Below are positions 17,944 to 25,158 of a stretch of DNA of 64,000 nt, piece after piece. The notes under the pieces were generated by a model. That model worked only from the letters and a program-made list of their open reading frames with translations, was not told the DNA's origin and made no database searches. Position 1 is the stretch's first letter; every line of letters starts with the position of its first letter. Source of the stretch: an uncultured Rhodanobacteraceae bacterium (lineage in GTDB: Bacteria > Pseudomonadota > Gammaproteobacteria > Xanthomonadales > SZUA-5). The translations under genes were made by a program, and so were the position numbers. The stretch covers positions 1 to 64,000 of the forward strand of contig CALEZI010000127.1 of the NCBI GenBank assembly GCA_937928755.1, written 5' to 3'.

Positions 17944-18041
17944 TGTGGGAGCGGGTTCATCCCGCGATCTCTGCTCGAACACCTCCGAGCCGAAGTCCGC
18001 CCCACAAGATCACCAGATCGCGAGATCAACACGCTCCCGCA
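17944..18041. repeat. GTGGGAGCGGG REP-like inverted repeat
   Basis: TGTGGGAGCGGGTTCATCCC on the left and ACGCTCCCGCAC on the right flank GATC-containing complementary stretches in the trpG-trpD spacer. The GTGG head and convergent arrangement resemble a REP doublet. Confidence 0.6.
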
Positions 18042-18062
18042 CGAGCCCACGCTCACCCACGC

Positions 18063-18659
18063 CTACGCCGCCAACCGTCGCGGCGCGCCAACAAAGTTCG
18101 CCAGCAGATCCATGCCGACGCGCGTCAGGATCGATTCCGGATGGAACTGCACGCCTTCGATCGCCATGCTGCGATGGCGCAGCCCCATGATCTCGTCGAC
18201 GCCGCCGGACTCATCCTCGGTCCACGCCGTGATTTCCAGTTCCGCCGGCAGCGATTCCTTGCGCACGATCAGCGAGTGATAGCGCGTCGCCTCGAACGGA
18301 TCCGGCAACCCCATGAAGACACCCACCCCCGAATGCCGGATCGTCGATGTCTTGCCATGCATCACCCGCCGCGCACGCACCACCTCACCGCCGAAGGACT
18401 GGCCGATGCTCTGGTGCCCCAGGCACACGCCAAGGATCGGAATGCGTCCGCCAAACTCACGAATCACCGCCAGCGATATCCCCGCCTCATTCGGCGTGCA
18501 CGGCCCCGGCGAAATCACGATCCGCTGCGGCGCCAGCGCCGCAATGTCCGCTGTCGTCAGCGCGTCATTGCGATAGACGCGCACATCCTCACCCAACTCG
18601 GACAAGTACTGCACGAGGTTGTAGGTGAAGCTGTCGTAGTTGTCGATCATCAAAAGCAT
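18063..18659 (-). CDS. trpG: Anthranilate synthase glutamine amidotransferase subunit
   Basis: Type I glutamine amidotransferase that delivers ammonia to TrpE, 198 aa. The nucleophile Cys is in LGVCLGHQSIGQSFGG, and His and Glu are in GVQFHPES. An integrative element starts at the first codons. The 39-bp repeat 18643-18681 covers codons 1 to about 6, the start and the ribosome-binding region, and the matching copy at 30821-30859 carries the likely native start. The present Shine-Dalgarno AGGTGG, 4 nt before the ATG, therefore lies on the element side. Expression may depend on element sequence. Confidence 0.97.
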   Translation of the reverse strand: MLLMIDNYDSFTYNLVQYLSELGEDVRVYRNDALTTADIAALAPQRIVISPGPCTPNEAGISLAVIREFGGRIPILGVCLGHQSIGQSFGGEVVRARRVMHGKTSTIRHSGVGVFMGLPDPFEATRYHSLIVRKESLPAELEITAWTEDESGGVDEIMGLRHRSMAIEGVQFHPESILTRVGMDLLANFVGAPRRLAA

Positions 18660-18733
18660 AAGCCACCTAACATATTGATATTGATGGTACTAGTCTGACA
18701 ATCGCGGTCATTAGTACCACATTACATACCACA
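18643..18733. other. attL: core repeat plus integrase arm sites
   Basis: The core repeat 18643-18681 spans the trpG start. TACCACA occurs twice, 12 bp apart, at 18715-18721 and 18727-18733, in TAGTACCACA-N4-ATACCACAAAT (18712-18736). The right end has the same arrangement at 30678-30702, with 21 of 25 positions identical. Core and arms are as expected for a lambda-type tyrosine recombinase. Confidence 0.75.
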
Positions 18734-18794
18734 AATTCGAAAGCTTGAAATCGTGGGCATCGTTGCCCTCGTCAACCCACAAAGGAGCCGACTG

Positions 18795-18977
18795 ATGGCA
18801 GAACGAAACTTCCTGAAGAACAGGCTACCACGTGGCGGAAAACGCACTCGACCAAGCATTGGCAGCGCCATCGCGAAAGGCTGCGCAGCCGGCGACAATT
18901 GCATCAGTGCGCATCCCGCGCGCGACTGTTTAGCGTTGCCGCGAACCCGCCAATCGACGTGGGGCGCCAAGGTTTGA
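18795..18977 (+). CDS. Small 60-aa hypothetical protein
   Basis: A short ORF with a very good Shine-Dalgarno (AAAGGAG, 7-nt spacer). The product starts MAERNFLKNRLPRGGKRTR and is basic, with three Cys near the middle. No family is recognised. Its TGA overlaps the TTG start of the HD-domain gene, which suggests a coupled pair or a translated leader for that gene. The ribosome-binding site supports translation; the sequence gives no hint of function. Confidence 0.4.
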   Translation: MAERNFLKNRLPRGGKRTRPSIGSAIAKGCAAGDNCISAHPARDCLALPRTRQSTWGAKV

Positions 18978-19471
18978 GGGTTCTGACGCGCACACTGTGG
19001 AGGCTTCTCCGACGTGAGTTCCACTTGGATTGGCACGGCGTGCACGGTGTAGCTCATTGGTGTCGAGTCCTAGCGCATGGTCGCTACCTCGCAGCGAAGA
19101 GCGGCGTCCCGACTCACGTAGTGGAGCTGTTCGCGGTGCTCCATGACGTCAAGCGTGAAAACGAGACCTGGGACCCGGAGCACGGGGAGCGCGCCGCGGA
19201 ATTTGCCGAATGGCTGCGCAAAGCGTCACATGTCGACCTGTGTGATGCTGACTTCCTGCTACTTGCAGAGGCATTGCGCGATCACAGTGCGGGACACCTT
19301 GATGCCGATCTGATAGTGCAGATTTGTTGGGATGCTGATCGGCTTGACCTCGGTCGGGTTGACGTCACGCCAAATCCAGTTCGATTGTGCACGGATGCCG
19401 CTAGAAACCCGGATTATATCCAGCGTGCCGTATTATGGGCGAAATACGGCAGACTTCAAGGCAAATCGTAA
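18974..19471 (+). CDS. HD-domain hydrolase-like protein
   Basis: Small HD-superfamily protein of 165 aa from the TTG at 18974. A TTG at 18899 is in frame, but family similarity begins near LWRLLRREFHLDWHG. Visible motifs are HGVAHWCRVL (first His), VVELFAVLHDVKRENE (HD pair H57-D58), DHSAG and CWDADRLDLGRV. These fit a metal-dependent phosphohydrolase. The substrate is unknown. It is the first sizeable gene inside attL and is probably coupled to the 60-aa ORF. It may be cargo that acts on nucleotides, but that is inference. Confidence 0.75.
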   Translation: MRVLTRTLWRLLRREFHLDWHGVHGVAHWCRVLAHGRYLAAKSGVPTHVVELFAVLHDVKRENETWDPEHGERAAEFAEWLRKASHVDLCDADFLLLAEALRDHSAGHLDADLIVQICWDADRLDLGRVDVTPNPVRLCTDAARNPDYIQRAVLWAKYGRLQGKS

Positions 19472-19520
19472 TGACAGTTGATCAGCGGAGCAGTATAATC
19501 CTCGATCAAACGGGGGATGC

Positions 19521-19694
19521 ATGGACAAATTGAAGGAGTTTATAGTCCCGCTGGTCAGAACTGATCCGCGTGCCGGGGCGTCAGCGGGATTTCATGCAAT
19601 TGTTCGTGCTCCCGATCAAATGGCCGCGAAGCATGCCGCCGAAGGGCAATATCCTGGCTATCGCGCGACAGGTGTTCGGCAGGTGACAAGGTAA
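19521..19694 (+). CDS. Small 57-aa hypothetical protein
   Basis: A short ORF with GGGGGA just upstream of the start. The product begins MDKLKEFIVPLVRTDPRAGA and ends YPGYRATGVRQVTR. It reads like a compact domain with two short helices around AIVRAPDQMAAKHAAEG and no membrane segment. Alanine-rich small proteins with a YPGY motif occur in mobile elements, but no family could be assigned. It lies 49 nt after the HD gene and may share its transcript, which could end at the terminator at 19881. Confidence 0.5.
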   Translation: MDKLKEFIVPLVRTDPRAGASAGFHAIVRAPDQMAAKHAAEGQYPGYRATGVRQVTR

Positions 19695-19880
19695 GTGGGT
19701 ATTTCGGTCGCCGACAATCGGTGTGTATCTGTGCTAACCGAATGTTTCGACGATATGCAAAGCATTCATTGATAAACGAGCCTGTTATCCAGCGGCGAAG
19801 GTCATTTTCAAGGTTCGAATTTTCGGGAGTGGCTTGACAGCCAAACTGAAATTATTGTTTTACGTTCTGAGAACCGCAAT
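19695..19880. other. Non-coding spacer with a promoter-like TTGACA
   Basis: No convincing gene was seen. TTGACA at 19834-19839 is followed 18 bp later by TTTTAC (19858-19863), a weak promoter that would give only a short RNA ending at the terminator at 19881-19920. Confidence 0.3.
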
Positions 19881-19920
19881 GTCAACAGGCCCAGCATTAC
19901 GCGTGGGCCTGTTGGCTTTT
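19881..19920 (+). terminator. Strong rho-independent terminator
   Basis: GTCAACAGGCCCA (19881-19893) pairs with TGGGCCTGTTGGC (19904-19916), with a single G-T wobble, around a 10-nt loop, and TTTT follows. It would end transcription of the + strand genes from the left end of the element before the minus-strand HTH gene. Confidence 0.8.
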
Positions 19921-19969
19921 CTAGTGAACCGAACATGGTGCTTACTCCACGAACGTACGGCTTCAAACG

Positions 19970-20170
19970 CTACCTCGTCGTTGCAGCATTCCGCATGGCA
20001 GCGTGAGCTAGTGCCTTCACGCTATCAATCATCACCATTCGACGTCTGCCAATGGTGAACGTGTTCAGTTTGTTCGACTTCATAAGTTTGTAGATGGTTG
20101 TCTTGCTGATTCCGTAGGCTTCGCAAACATCCAACAACGGCCTAAATTCCACCTGGTTTTTCCACGACAT
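19970..20170 (-). CDS. Excisionase-like helix-turn-helix protein
   Basis: A 66-aa protein with a MerR/AlpA-type winged helix: LLDVCEAYGISKTTIYKLMK followed by the wing FTIGRRRMVMIDSVKAL. Such proteins act as excisionases or as activators of integrase genes in integrative elements. AAGGAA lies 8 nt before the ATG. It is followed on its coding strand by no other element gene. It fits a recombination directionality factor for the integrase at the other end, but it could instead regulate the replication gene. Confidence 0.75.
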   Translation of the reverse strand: MSWKNQVEFRPLLDVCEAYGISKTTIYKLMKSNKLNTFTIGRRRMVMIDSVKALAHAAMRNAATTR

Positions 20171-20666
20171 AAGTTAATTCCTTCTTGGTTTGAGCCCCTT
20201 GATTGGGGAGAGTCATCGTATCATTGACACGCAGGCAATCAACATCATGACAATTTAAGAAAATCGCTCATCGACTCTTTTTACACTTGTTGATTATTTT
20301 AGAGGATTTAATTAACGCGCGAACTTGGGTTCGAGCGCCACCGGCGCCAAAGTTTTCAATTAAAAAAATAGTCGGAAATTGGGTAGGCGGCGCTTTCGCG
20401 CCGCTGTACTCCTATTAATGGTGTAAATAAAACCACTAGAAATTCACGTTAATTCATTGAATGAATTTAAGGTCTCAGAATAGTTAGTTAAGTTCTTGAT
20501 TTGACTGGAAAGGCAGCAAGGCCTATGCGCGGTCACTTTCCGTCAGCGGGGTAGGTCGCGTTGCCACCTGTGCAGTTCCATATGGAACGAGCTTTGCGCT
20601 CGCGCAGTTGTGATCCACCAGTTACGCTTGTGGGAGTTTGGCAATGTTCGCAATTGAATGCGTTCG
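20171..20666. other. AT-rich non-coding region with hairpins, candidate origin
   Basis: About 500 bp without a gene lies between the HTH gene and the HUH replication gene. It contains an AT-rich stretch (20260-20370), a perfect GC hairpin at 20387-20404, the palindrome TTCCATATGGAA (20576-20587) and directly after it the hairpin CGAGC-TTTGC-GCTCG (20588-20602). Inverted repeats beside an HUH gene are where a double-strand or single-strand origin would be expected. No nick-site consensus could be assigned. Confidence 0.45.
20387..20404. other. Perfect 7-bp hairpin with TTTC loop
   Basis: GCGGCGC (20387-20393) and GCGCCGC (20398-20404) enclose TTTC. The hairpin stands out in an AT-rich stretch. 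It is a candidate origin or recombination structure for the replicon. Confidence 0.5.
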
Positions 20667-21353
20667 TCACCGGAAGTTGGCGAGCTGCTTCTTGTTTTTA
20701 TTCGTAAATTGAAAGTGGTCCATGCCGATGCCTTCTGAGATGAATGTTATATTATCTCCAGATTGCCAGTGCTCGCAGTTAAGATCCTTTACCAAATAAC
20801 CAGACAAGTTATATTCATTATCGACACTTCGGACATCGACATTTTTGGAGTGGGTCATCAGTCGGCCTTTCGCGTCAGTTAGTCGTAGCGCCGTATCAAT
20901 GAACAGCGTCGACAGTTCCTTGTGGCTCAACCGGATGTGTGACGTTCGCAGCAAGATATGAAAGTGAAGTTGACCGCGAAAATCCATACTTACTTTGTGC
21001 CGCTCCGCAACCGCTACACCAATAATGCCGCTTTTTTTCTTCTTCCATCTAGATCCAAATATGTCTCTGTTTATGTGTTCGATCAGTTTGCGCACGGATT
21101 CTATAGCGATATGGTCTGAGTATTCGTGACTGTAGGTTACGGTCAAAAAGTGGGTGAATGGCCCTCTGGACAGAATAGCTTCTCTCCACGGGCCGTGGAG
21201 ATAGCTGCCGTTCTGGGTTCCATTGATTACTTGATCGTTGTCCGCTGTTTCAAAATCGATTCCAATAGGGGTAAGTGCTTGACTCTCAGACTGGACATGT
21301 ATTATGGATCTATTTCTTGAATAGTTGATTACTCTCTCGTTTTGACTTTTCAT
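20667..21353 (-). CDS. HUH-type replication initiation protein
   Basis: A 228-aa protein with the layout of a rolling-circle initiator. Motif 1 is THFLTVTY (residues 67-74). The metal-binding HUH motif is HFH (130-132) inside GQLHFHILLR. The candidate catalytic tyrosines are Y181 and Y186 in YNLSGYLVKDL, with K189 close by. The gene is AT-rich, unlike its chromosomal surroundings, and an AAGGA lies upstream of the ATG. The close sub-family (plasmid, filamentous-phage type or transposase) is not clear. Together with the integrase it suggests that the element can replicate after excision. Confidence 0.7.
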   Translation of the reverse strand: MKSQNERVINYSRNRSIIHVQSESQALTPIGIDFETADNDQVINGTQNGSYLHGPWREAILSRGPFTHFLTVTYSHEYSDHIAIESVRKLIEHINRDIFGSRWKKKKSGIIGVAVAERHKVSMDFRGQLHFHILLRTSHIRLSHKELSTLFIDTALRLTDAKGRLMTHSKNVDVRSVDNEYNLSGYLVKDLNCEHWQSGDNITFISEGIGMDHFQFTNKNKKQLANFR

Positions 21354-21657
21354 GATATATATATATTCCTTGTTTTTATATTCTTTAGTTGTATTTTTTT
21401 GATGTTTTTGGCATAGTTAACCTAAAGATCCTAGCAGGCGCATCGAATCTTTTATGTGGTCATCGGCGGTTCATGCCCTGCCTGACCAATAATCGATTTT
21501 CAGTCGGATTCCGGACTTCCGTTCGAGATCGATTAATATCCCTATTTAGTCCGTGCGCATGTTGATTGTTCAACGGTCACGGCGTTCGGGCCAAGATTGA
21601 TGGTCGGATTGCTCGCGCGCATGCAAGAATCGACGGCAACGCCATAGGCCATGCCCG
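21354..21657. other. Divergent promoter region between rep and the RM gene
   Basis: No gene was seen. The rep-proximal 100 bp is very AT-rich, with an alternating TA run just upstream of the rep start that could serve as a promoter on the minus strand. The half next to the restriction gene returns to normal base composition. Confidence 0.4.
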
Positions 21658-24600
21658 ATGAGCACTCAGACGGAAGCAGTTGATGCCTTCATCTCTCGCT
21701 GGTCCGGTGCTCGCGGATCTGAGCTTGCGAACTACCAACTATTCCTAGGCGAACTGATCGAGTTGCTCGGGCTTCCGCGCCCTGATCCGGCGAGCGATGA
21801 CACTCGGGACAACGCGTATGTGTTCGAGCGTCGCGTTCAGTTCTCACATGGCGATGGAAGTAGCTCGCTTGGCCGGATCGACCTCTACAGACGCGGGCAC
21901 TTCATCTGCGAGGCAAAAAAGGTCAAGGCCGGCGAGCACACCAAAGGTTTCGATCTGGCGTTGATGCGCGCTCGCACGCAGGCGGAAAACTATGCTCGTG
22001 CCTTGCCAGTGACCGAAGGTCGTCCGCCGTTGTTGCTGGTTGTCGACGTTGGCAACACCATTGATGTCTATGCCGAGTTTTCGCGCTCTGGCGCGACTTA
22101 CACCCCGTTTCCTGATCCCTCGTCGCACCGCATCCGCTTGCAAGACTTGCATCGGCCTGAGATCACTGAGCGCCTTCGCAATGCCTGGCTAGATCCGCTA
22201 AGCCTTGACCCATCGCGCACCGCTGCGCGAGTCACGCGGGAAATCGCAAGTGATCTGGCAGAGTTGGCCAAGTCACTAGAGAGCACGGGATTGGATGCGG
22301 AGACTGTTGCGGGCTTCCTGACTCGCTGCTTGTTCACACTCTTTGCTGAAGATGTCGAGTTGCTGCCCGCAGAGAGCTTCAAAGAATTGTTGGCTGAGTG
22401 CGAGAAGCATCCTGCGCAGTTCGTGCCGCTGCTGACCGAGTTGTGGAAGGCAATGGATGTCGGTGGCTTCTCGGTTGCTCTACGTGCCGACCTTCTTCGC
22501 TTCAATGGAAAGCTGTTCAAGTCGCCGCTGGTGCTGTCTCTTAACCGGGATCAGATTGGGTTGCTGAGCAGGGCGGCTCGCCACGACTGGAAGCACGTAG
22601 AACCTGCAATCTTTGGCACACTTTTGGAACGGGCACTCGATCCACGCGAACGCCACTCCCTGGGTGCGCACTACACACCGCGGGCGTACGTAGAACGCTT
22701 GGTTTTGCCTACCGTTGTCGAACCGCTCCGCGACGACTGGAAGACGATTCAGGCGGCCGCCTTGACCTTGGCTGCGGAAGGCGATTCAAAGGGTGCCATC
22801 GCGACTGTGCGCGGTTTTCATCATCAACTGTGCAGCGTGCGCGTCCTCGATCCTGCATGCGGCTCTGGCAATTTTCTGTATGTGACGTTGGAGCACCTGA
22901 AGCGCCTGGAAGGTGAGGTGTTGAATCGGCTGACTGAACTGGGCGACAGTCAAGGCTTGTTAGATCTCTCTGGCGTCACCGTTGATCCGCATCAGTTCCT
23001 TGGTATCGAGCTGAATCCGCGCGCCGCTGCAATCGCCGAAATGGTGCTTTGGATCGGCCATCTTCAGTGGCATTTCCGAACACGCGGCCATGTCATGCCG
23101 CCACAGCCCGTGCTGAAAGACTTCCACAACATCGAATGCCGGGATGCGGTGCTTGCTCACGACGGCGAAGAATTCGTTTTCGACGACGGCGGGATGCCAA
23201 TCACTCGTTGGGACGGCCGCACGACAAAAACCAGTCCGGTCACCGGCGAACAGATTCCCGACGACACTGCGCGGACGCCGCTCTACCGATACAAGAATCC
23301 GCGCAAAGCTGAGTGGCCAGTCGCCGACTTCGTGGTTGGAAATCCGCCCTTCATTGGCGGCTGGCTTGCGCGACAGACGTTGGGTGACGGGTATGTTGAA
23401 ACACTATGGCGAACCTATAGCCACATCCCACCGAAGGCTGATTTCGTGATGTATTGGTGGGATCGCGCCGCGCAGCTACTTTCGAATGGCCAACTGCGCT
23501 CGTTTGGCCTGATCACAACAAACAGCATCGGACAAGTCTTCCAGCGAAGAGTGATCTCGAAATACCTTGAGGACGCAAAGCAGCCTATTTCAATCACCTT
23601 CGCGATCCCTGATCACCCGTGGGTTGACGTCTCCGATGGCGCCGCAGTTCGTATTGCGATGACGGCGGTGGTGCAAGGCAACCAAATCGGAAGACTTGCC
23701 CTTGTTCAGTGCGAGTCGCCCACAGACGACGAGGTCGTTGTTGAGCTTCGGGAGCGGACGGGACGAATCAACGCGAACATTACGCTTGGCGCCGACCTGA
23801 GCGGTGCAACGACGCTCTTGGCCAATTCGGGCTTGTCGTCCCCTGGAGTTCAGTTGTACGGGTCTGGCTTTGTAGTTACCCGCGCTGAAGCAGAGAGGCT
23901 CGCGGGCACGGTTACGGCTGACCGTGCTAAGCGCGTCATTCGACCGTATGTGAATGGGCGCGACGTAATGCAGCAGAGCCGAGATGTATTCGTGATCGAC
24001 TTTTTTGGTCTAGAGCACGACGAAGCGAGAATTTTGCACCCCGCAGCATTTCAGCATGTTATTGATCACGTAAAGCCCGAGCGCGATCTGAATCGCAGAT
24101 CCGCGATTCGTGATCGATGGTGGCGATTTGGGTGGGAGCGCCCGGTTCTTCGGCGTGCGACATCGGGTCTTTCCCGCACGATAGTGACCGTCGAAACCGC
24201 AAAGCACCGGGTCTTCACACTCCTGAGGGAAGAGGTTCTTCCGGACAACATGTTGATCTGCATCGCGATTGACGATGGATTTTACCTTGGTGTGCTCTCA
24301 TCCAAGATCCACGTACTTTGGGCGATTGCGGCAGGCGGACGATTGGGAGTGGGCAACGACCCGCGATATAACAAGACGCGCTGTTTTGATCCATTCCCGT
24401 TTCCGAGTGGTGGTTCGGCCGACTTGCGTGCACGCATCCGAACACTCGCAGAACTGATCGATGCACACCGCAAACAGCAAAAATCTCTACATGCTGATCT
24501 AACTCTAACCAGCACCTACAACGTGTTGGAAAAGCTCAAATCCGGCGAAGAATTGACGACCAAGGACAAGCTAATCCACGAGCACGGGCTTGTGTCCGTT

Positions 24601-25140
24601 CTCAAACAAATGCACGATGAACTAGATCTAGCCGTTCTGGATTCTTACAACTGGTCCGACTTGGTTTCGCTTATGCAATGCGCTAATGGAAATGTGGCGC
24701 CGTCAAAGGGTTCCTCGCGGGAAGATGCTATCCGCGAACTCGATGGGAATCTGCTTGAACGCTTGGTCGCGTTGAACCTCGAACGCACCACAGAAGAAGC
24801 GCGCGGCTTGATCCGATGGTTACGTCCTGAGTTCCAGAATCCTAGTGCCAACGCTGCGCCTGATCAAAGCGAAATCGACACTGGTGACAATGACAGCGAT
24901 GCTCCAGTCGCCGCGGTTGCCGCTACCACGACAAAGACGCCCTGGCCCAAAGACCTCACCGATCAAGTCCGCGCGGTTGCCGATCTGCTGTCCAGCGCGA
25001 TGCTTCCTTTCACTGAAGGCGAACTCGCCGACCGCTTCACGGGACGTGGAAGATGGCGCGAGCGCCTCCCTCGCATCTTGGAAATGTTGGTGGCGCTTGG
25101 AATTGCGAAACAAATGAATGGTGGATTTGTTCGTAGCTGA
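21658..25140 (+). CDS. Single-chain restriction-modification enzyme (type IIG/IIL-like)
   Basis: A 1160-aa fused nuclease and N6-adenine methyltransferase. The N-terminal PD-(D/E)XK-type site reads GRIDLYRRGHFICEAKK (D75, E85, K87). A helical linker follows, then the methyltransferase: AHYTPRAYVERLV, motif I DPACGSGNFL (398-407), QFLGIELNPRAAAIAE and the catalytic NPPF (562-565). The region after that probably reads the target sequence, and a winged-helix-like tail ends the protein. No separate methylase, nuclease or specificity gene is next to it, as expected for MmeI-like enzymes. It is defence cargo of the element. The target site cannot be predicted from sequence. Confidence 0.85.
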   Translation: MSTQTEAVDAFISRWSGARGSELANYQLFLGELIELLGLPRPDPASDDTRDNAYVFERRVQFSHGDGSSSLGRIDLYRRGHFICEAKKVKAGEHTKGFDLALMRARTQAENYARALPVTEGRPPLLLVVDVGNTIDVYAEFSRSGATYTPFPDPSSHRIRLQDLHRPEITERLRNAWLDPLSLDPSRTAARVTREIASDLAELAKSLESTGLDAETVAGFLTRCLFTLFAEDVELLPAESFKELLAECEKHPAQFVPLLTELWKAMDVGGFSVALRADLLRFNGKLFKSPLVLSLNRDQIGLLSRAARHDWKHVEPAIFGTLLERALDPRERHSLGAHYTPRAYVERLVLPTVVEPLRDDWKTIQAAALTLAAEGDSKGAIATVRGFHHQLCSVRVLDPACGSGNFLYVTLEHLKRLEGEVLNRLTELGDSQGLLDLSGVTVDPHQFLGIELNPRAAAIAEMVLWIGHLQWHFRTRGHVMPPQPVLKDFHNIECRDAVLAHDGEEFVFDDGGMPITRWDGRTTKTSPVTGEQIPDDTARTPLYRYKNPRKAEWPVADFVVGNPPFIGGWLARQTLGDGYVETLWRTYSHIPPKADFVMYWWDRAAQLLSNGQLRSFGLITTNSIGQVFQRRVISKYLEDAKQPISITFAIPDHPWVDVSDGAAVRIAMTAVVQGNQIGRLALVQCESPTDDEVVVELRERTGRINANITLGADLSGATTLLANSGLSSPGVQLYGSGFVVTRAEAERLAGTVTADRAKRVIRPYVNGRDVMQQSRDVFVIDFFGLEHDEARILHPAAFQHVIDHVKPERDLNRRSAIRDRWWRFGWERPVLRRATSGLSRTIVTVETAKHRVFTLLREEVLPDNMLICIAIDDGFYLGVLSSKIHVLWAIAAGGRLGVGNDPRYNKTRCFDPFPFPSGGSADLRARIRTLAELIDAHRKQQKSLHADLTLTSTYNVLEKLKSGEELTTKDKLIHEHGLVSVLKQMHDELDLAVLDSYNWSDLVSLMQCANGNVAPSKGSSREDAIRELDGNLLERLVALNLERTTEEARGLIRWLRPEFQNPSANAAPDQSEIDTGDNDSDAPVAAVAATTTKTPWPKDLTDQVRAVADLLSSAMLPFTEGELADRFTGRGRWRERLPRILEMLVALGIAKQMNGGFVRS

Positions 25141-25158
25141 ACAATTGTAAGCTCACTC

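Noticed and set aside
18722..19057. 111-codon minus-strand frame at the left end of the element
   Set aside because: It has no ribosome-binding site or domain and is antisense to the HD-domain gene start.
19834..20058. 74-codon + strand frame over the terminator and HTH gene
   Set aside because: It runs through a strong terminator hairpin and antisense to a recognisable HTH protein.
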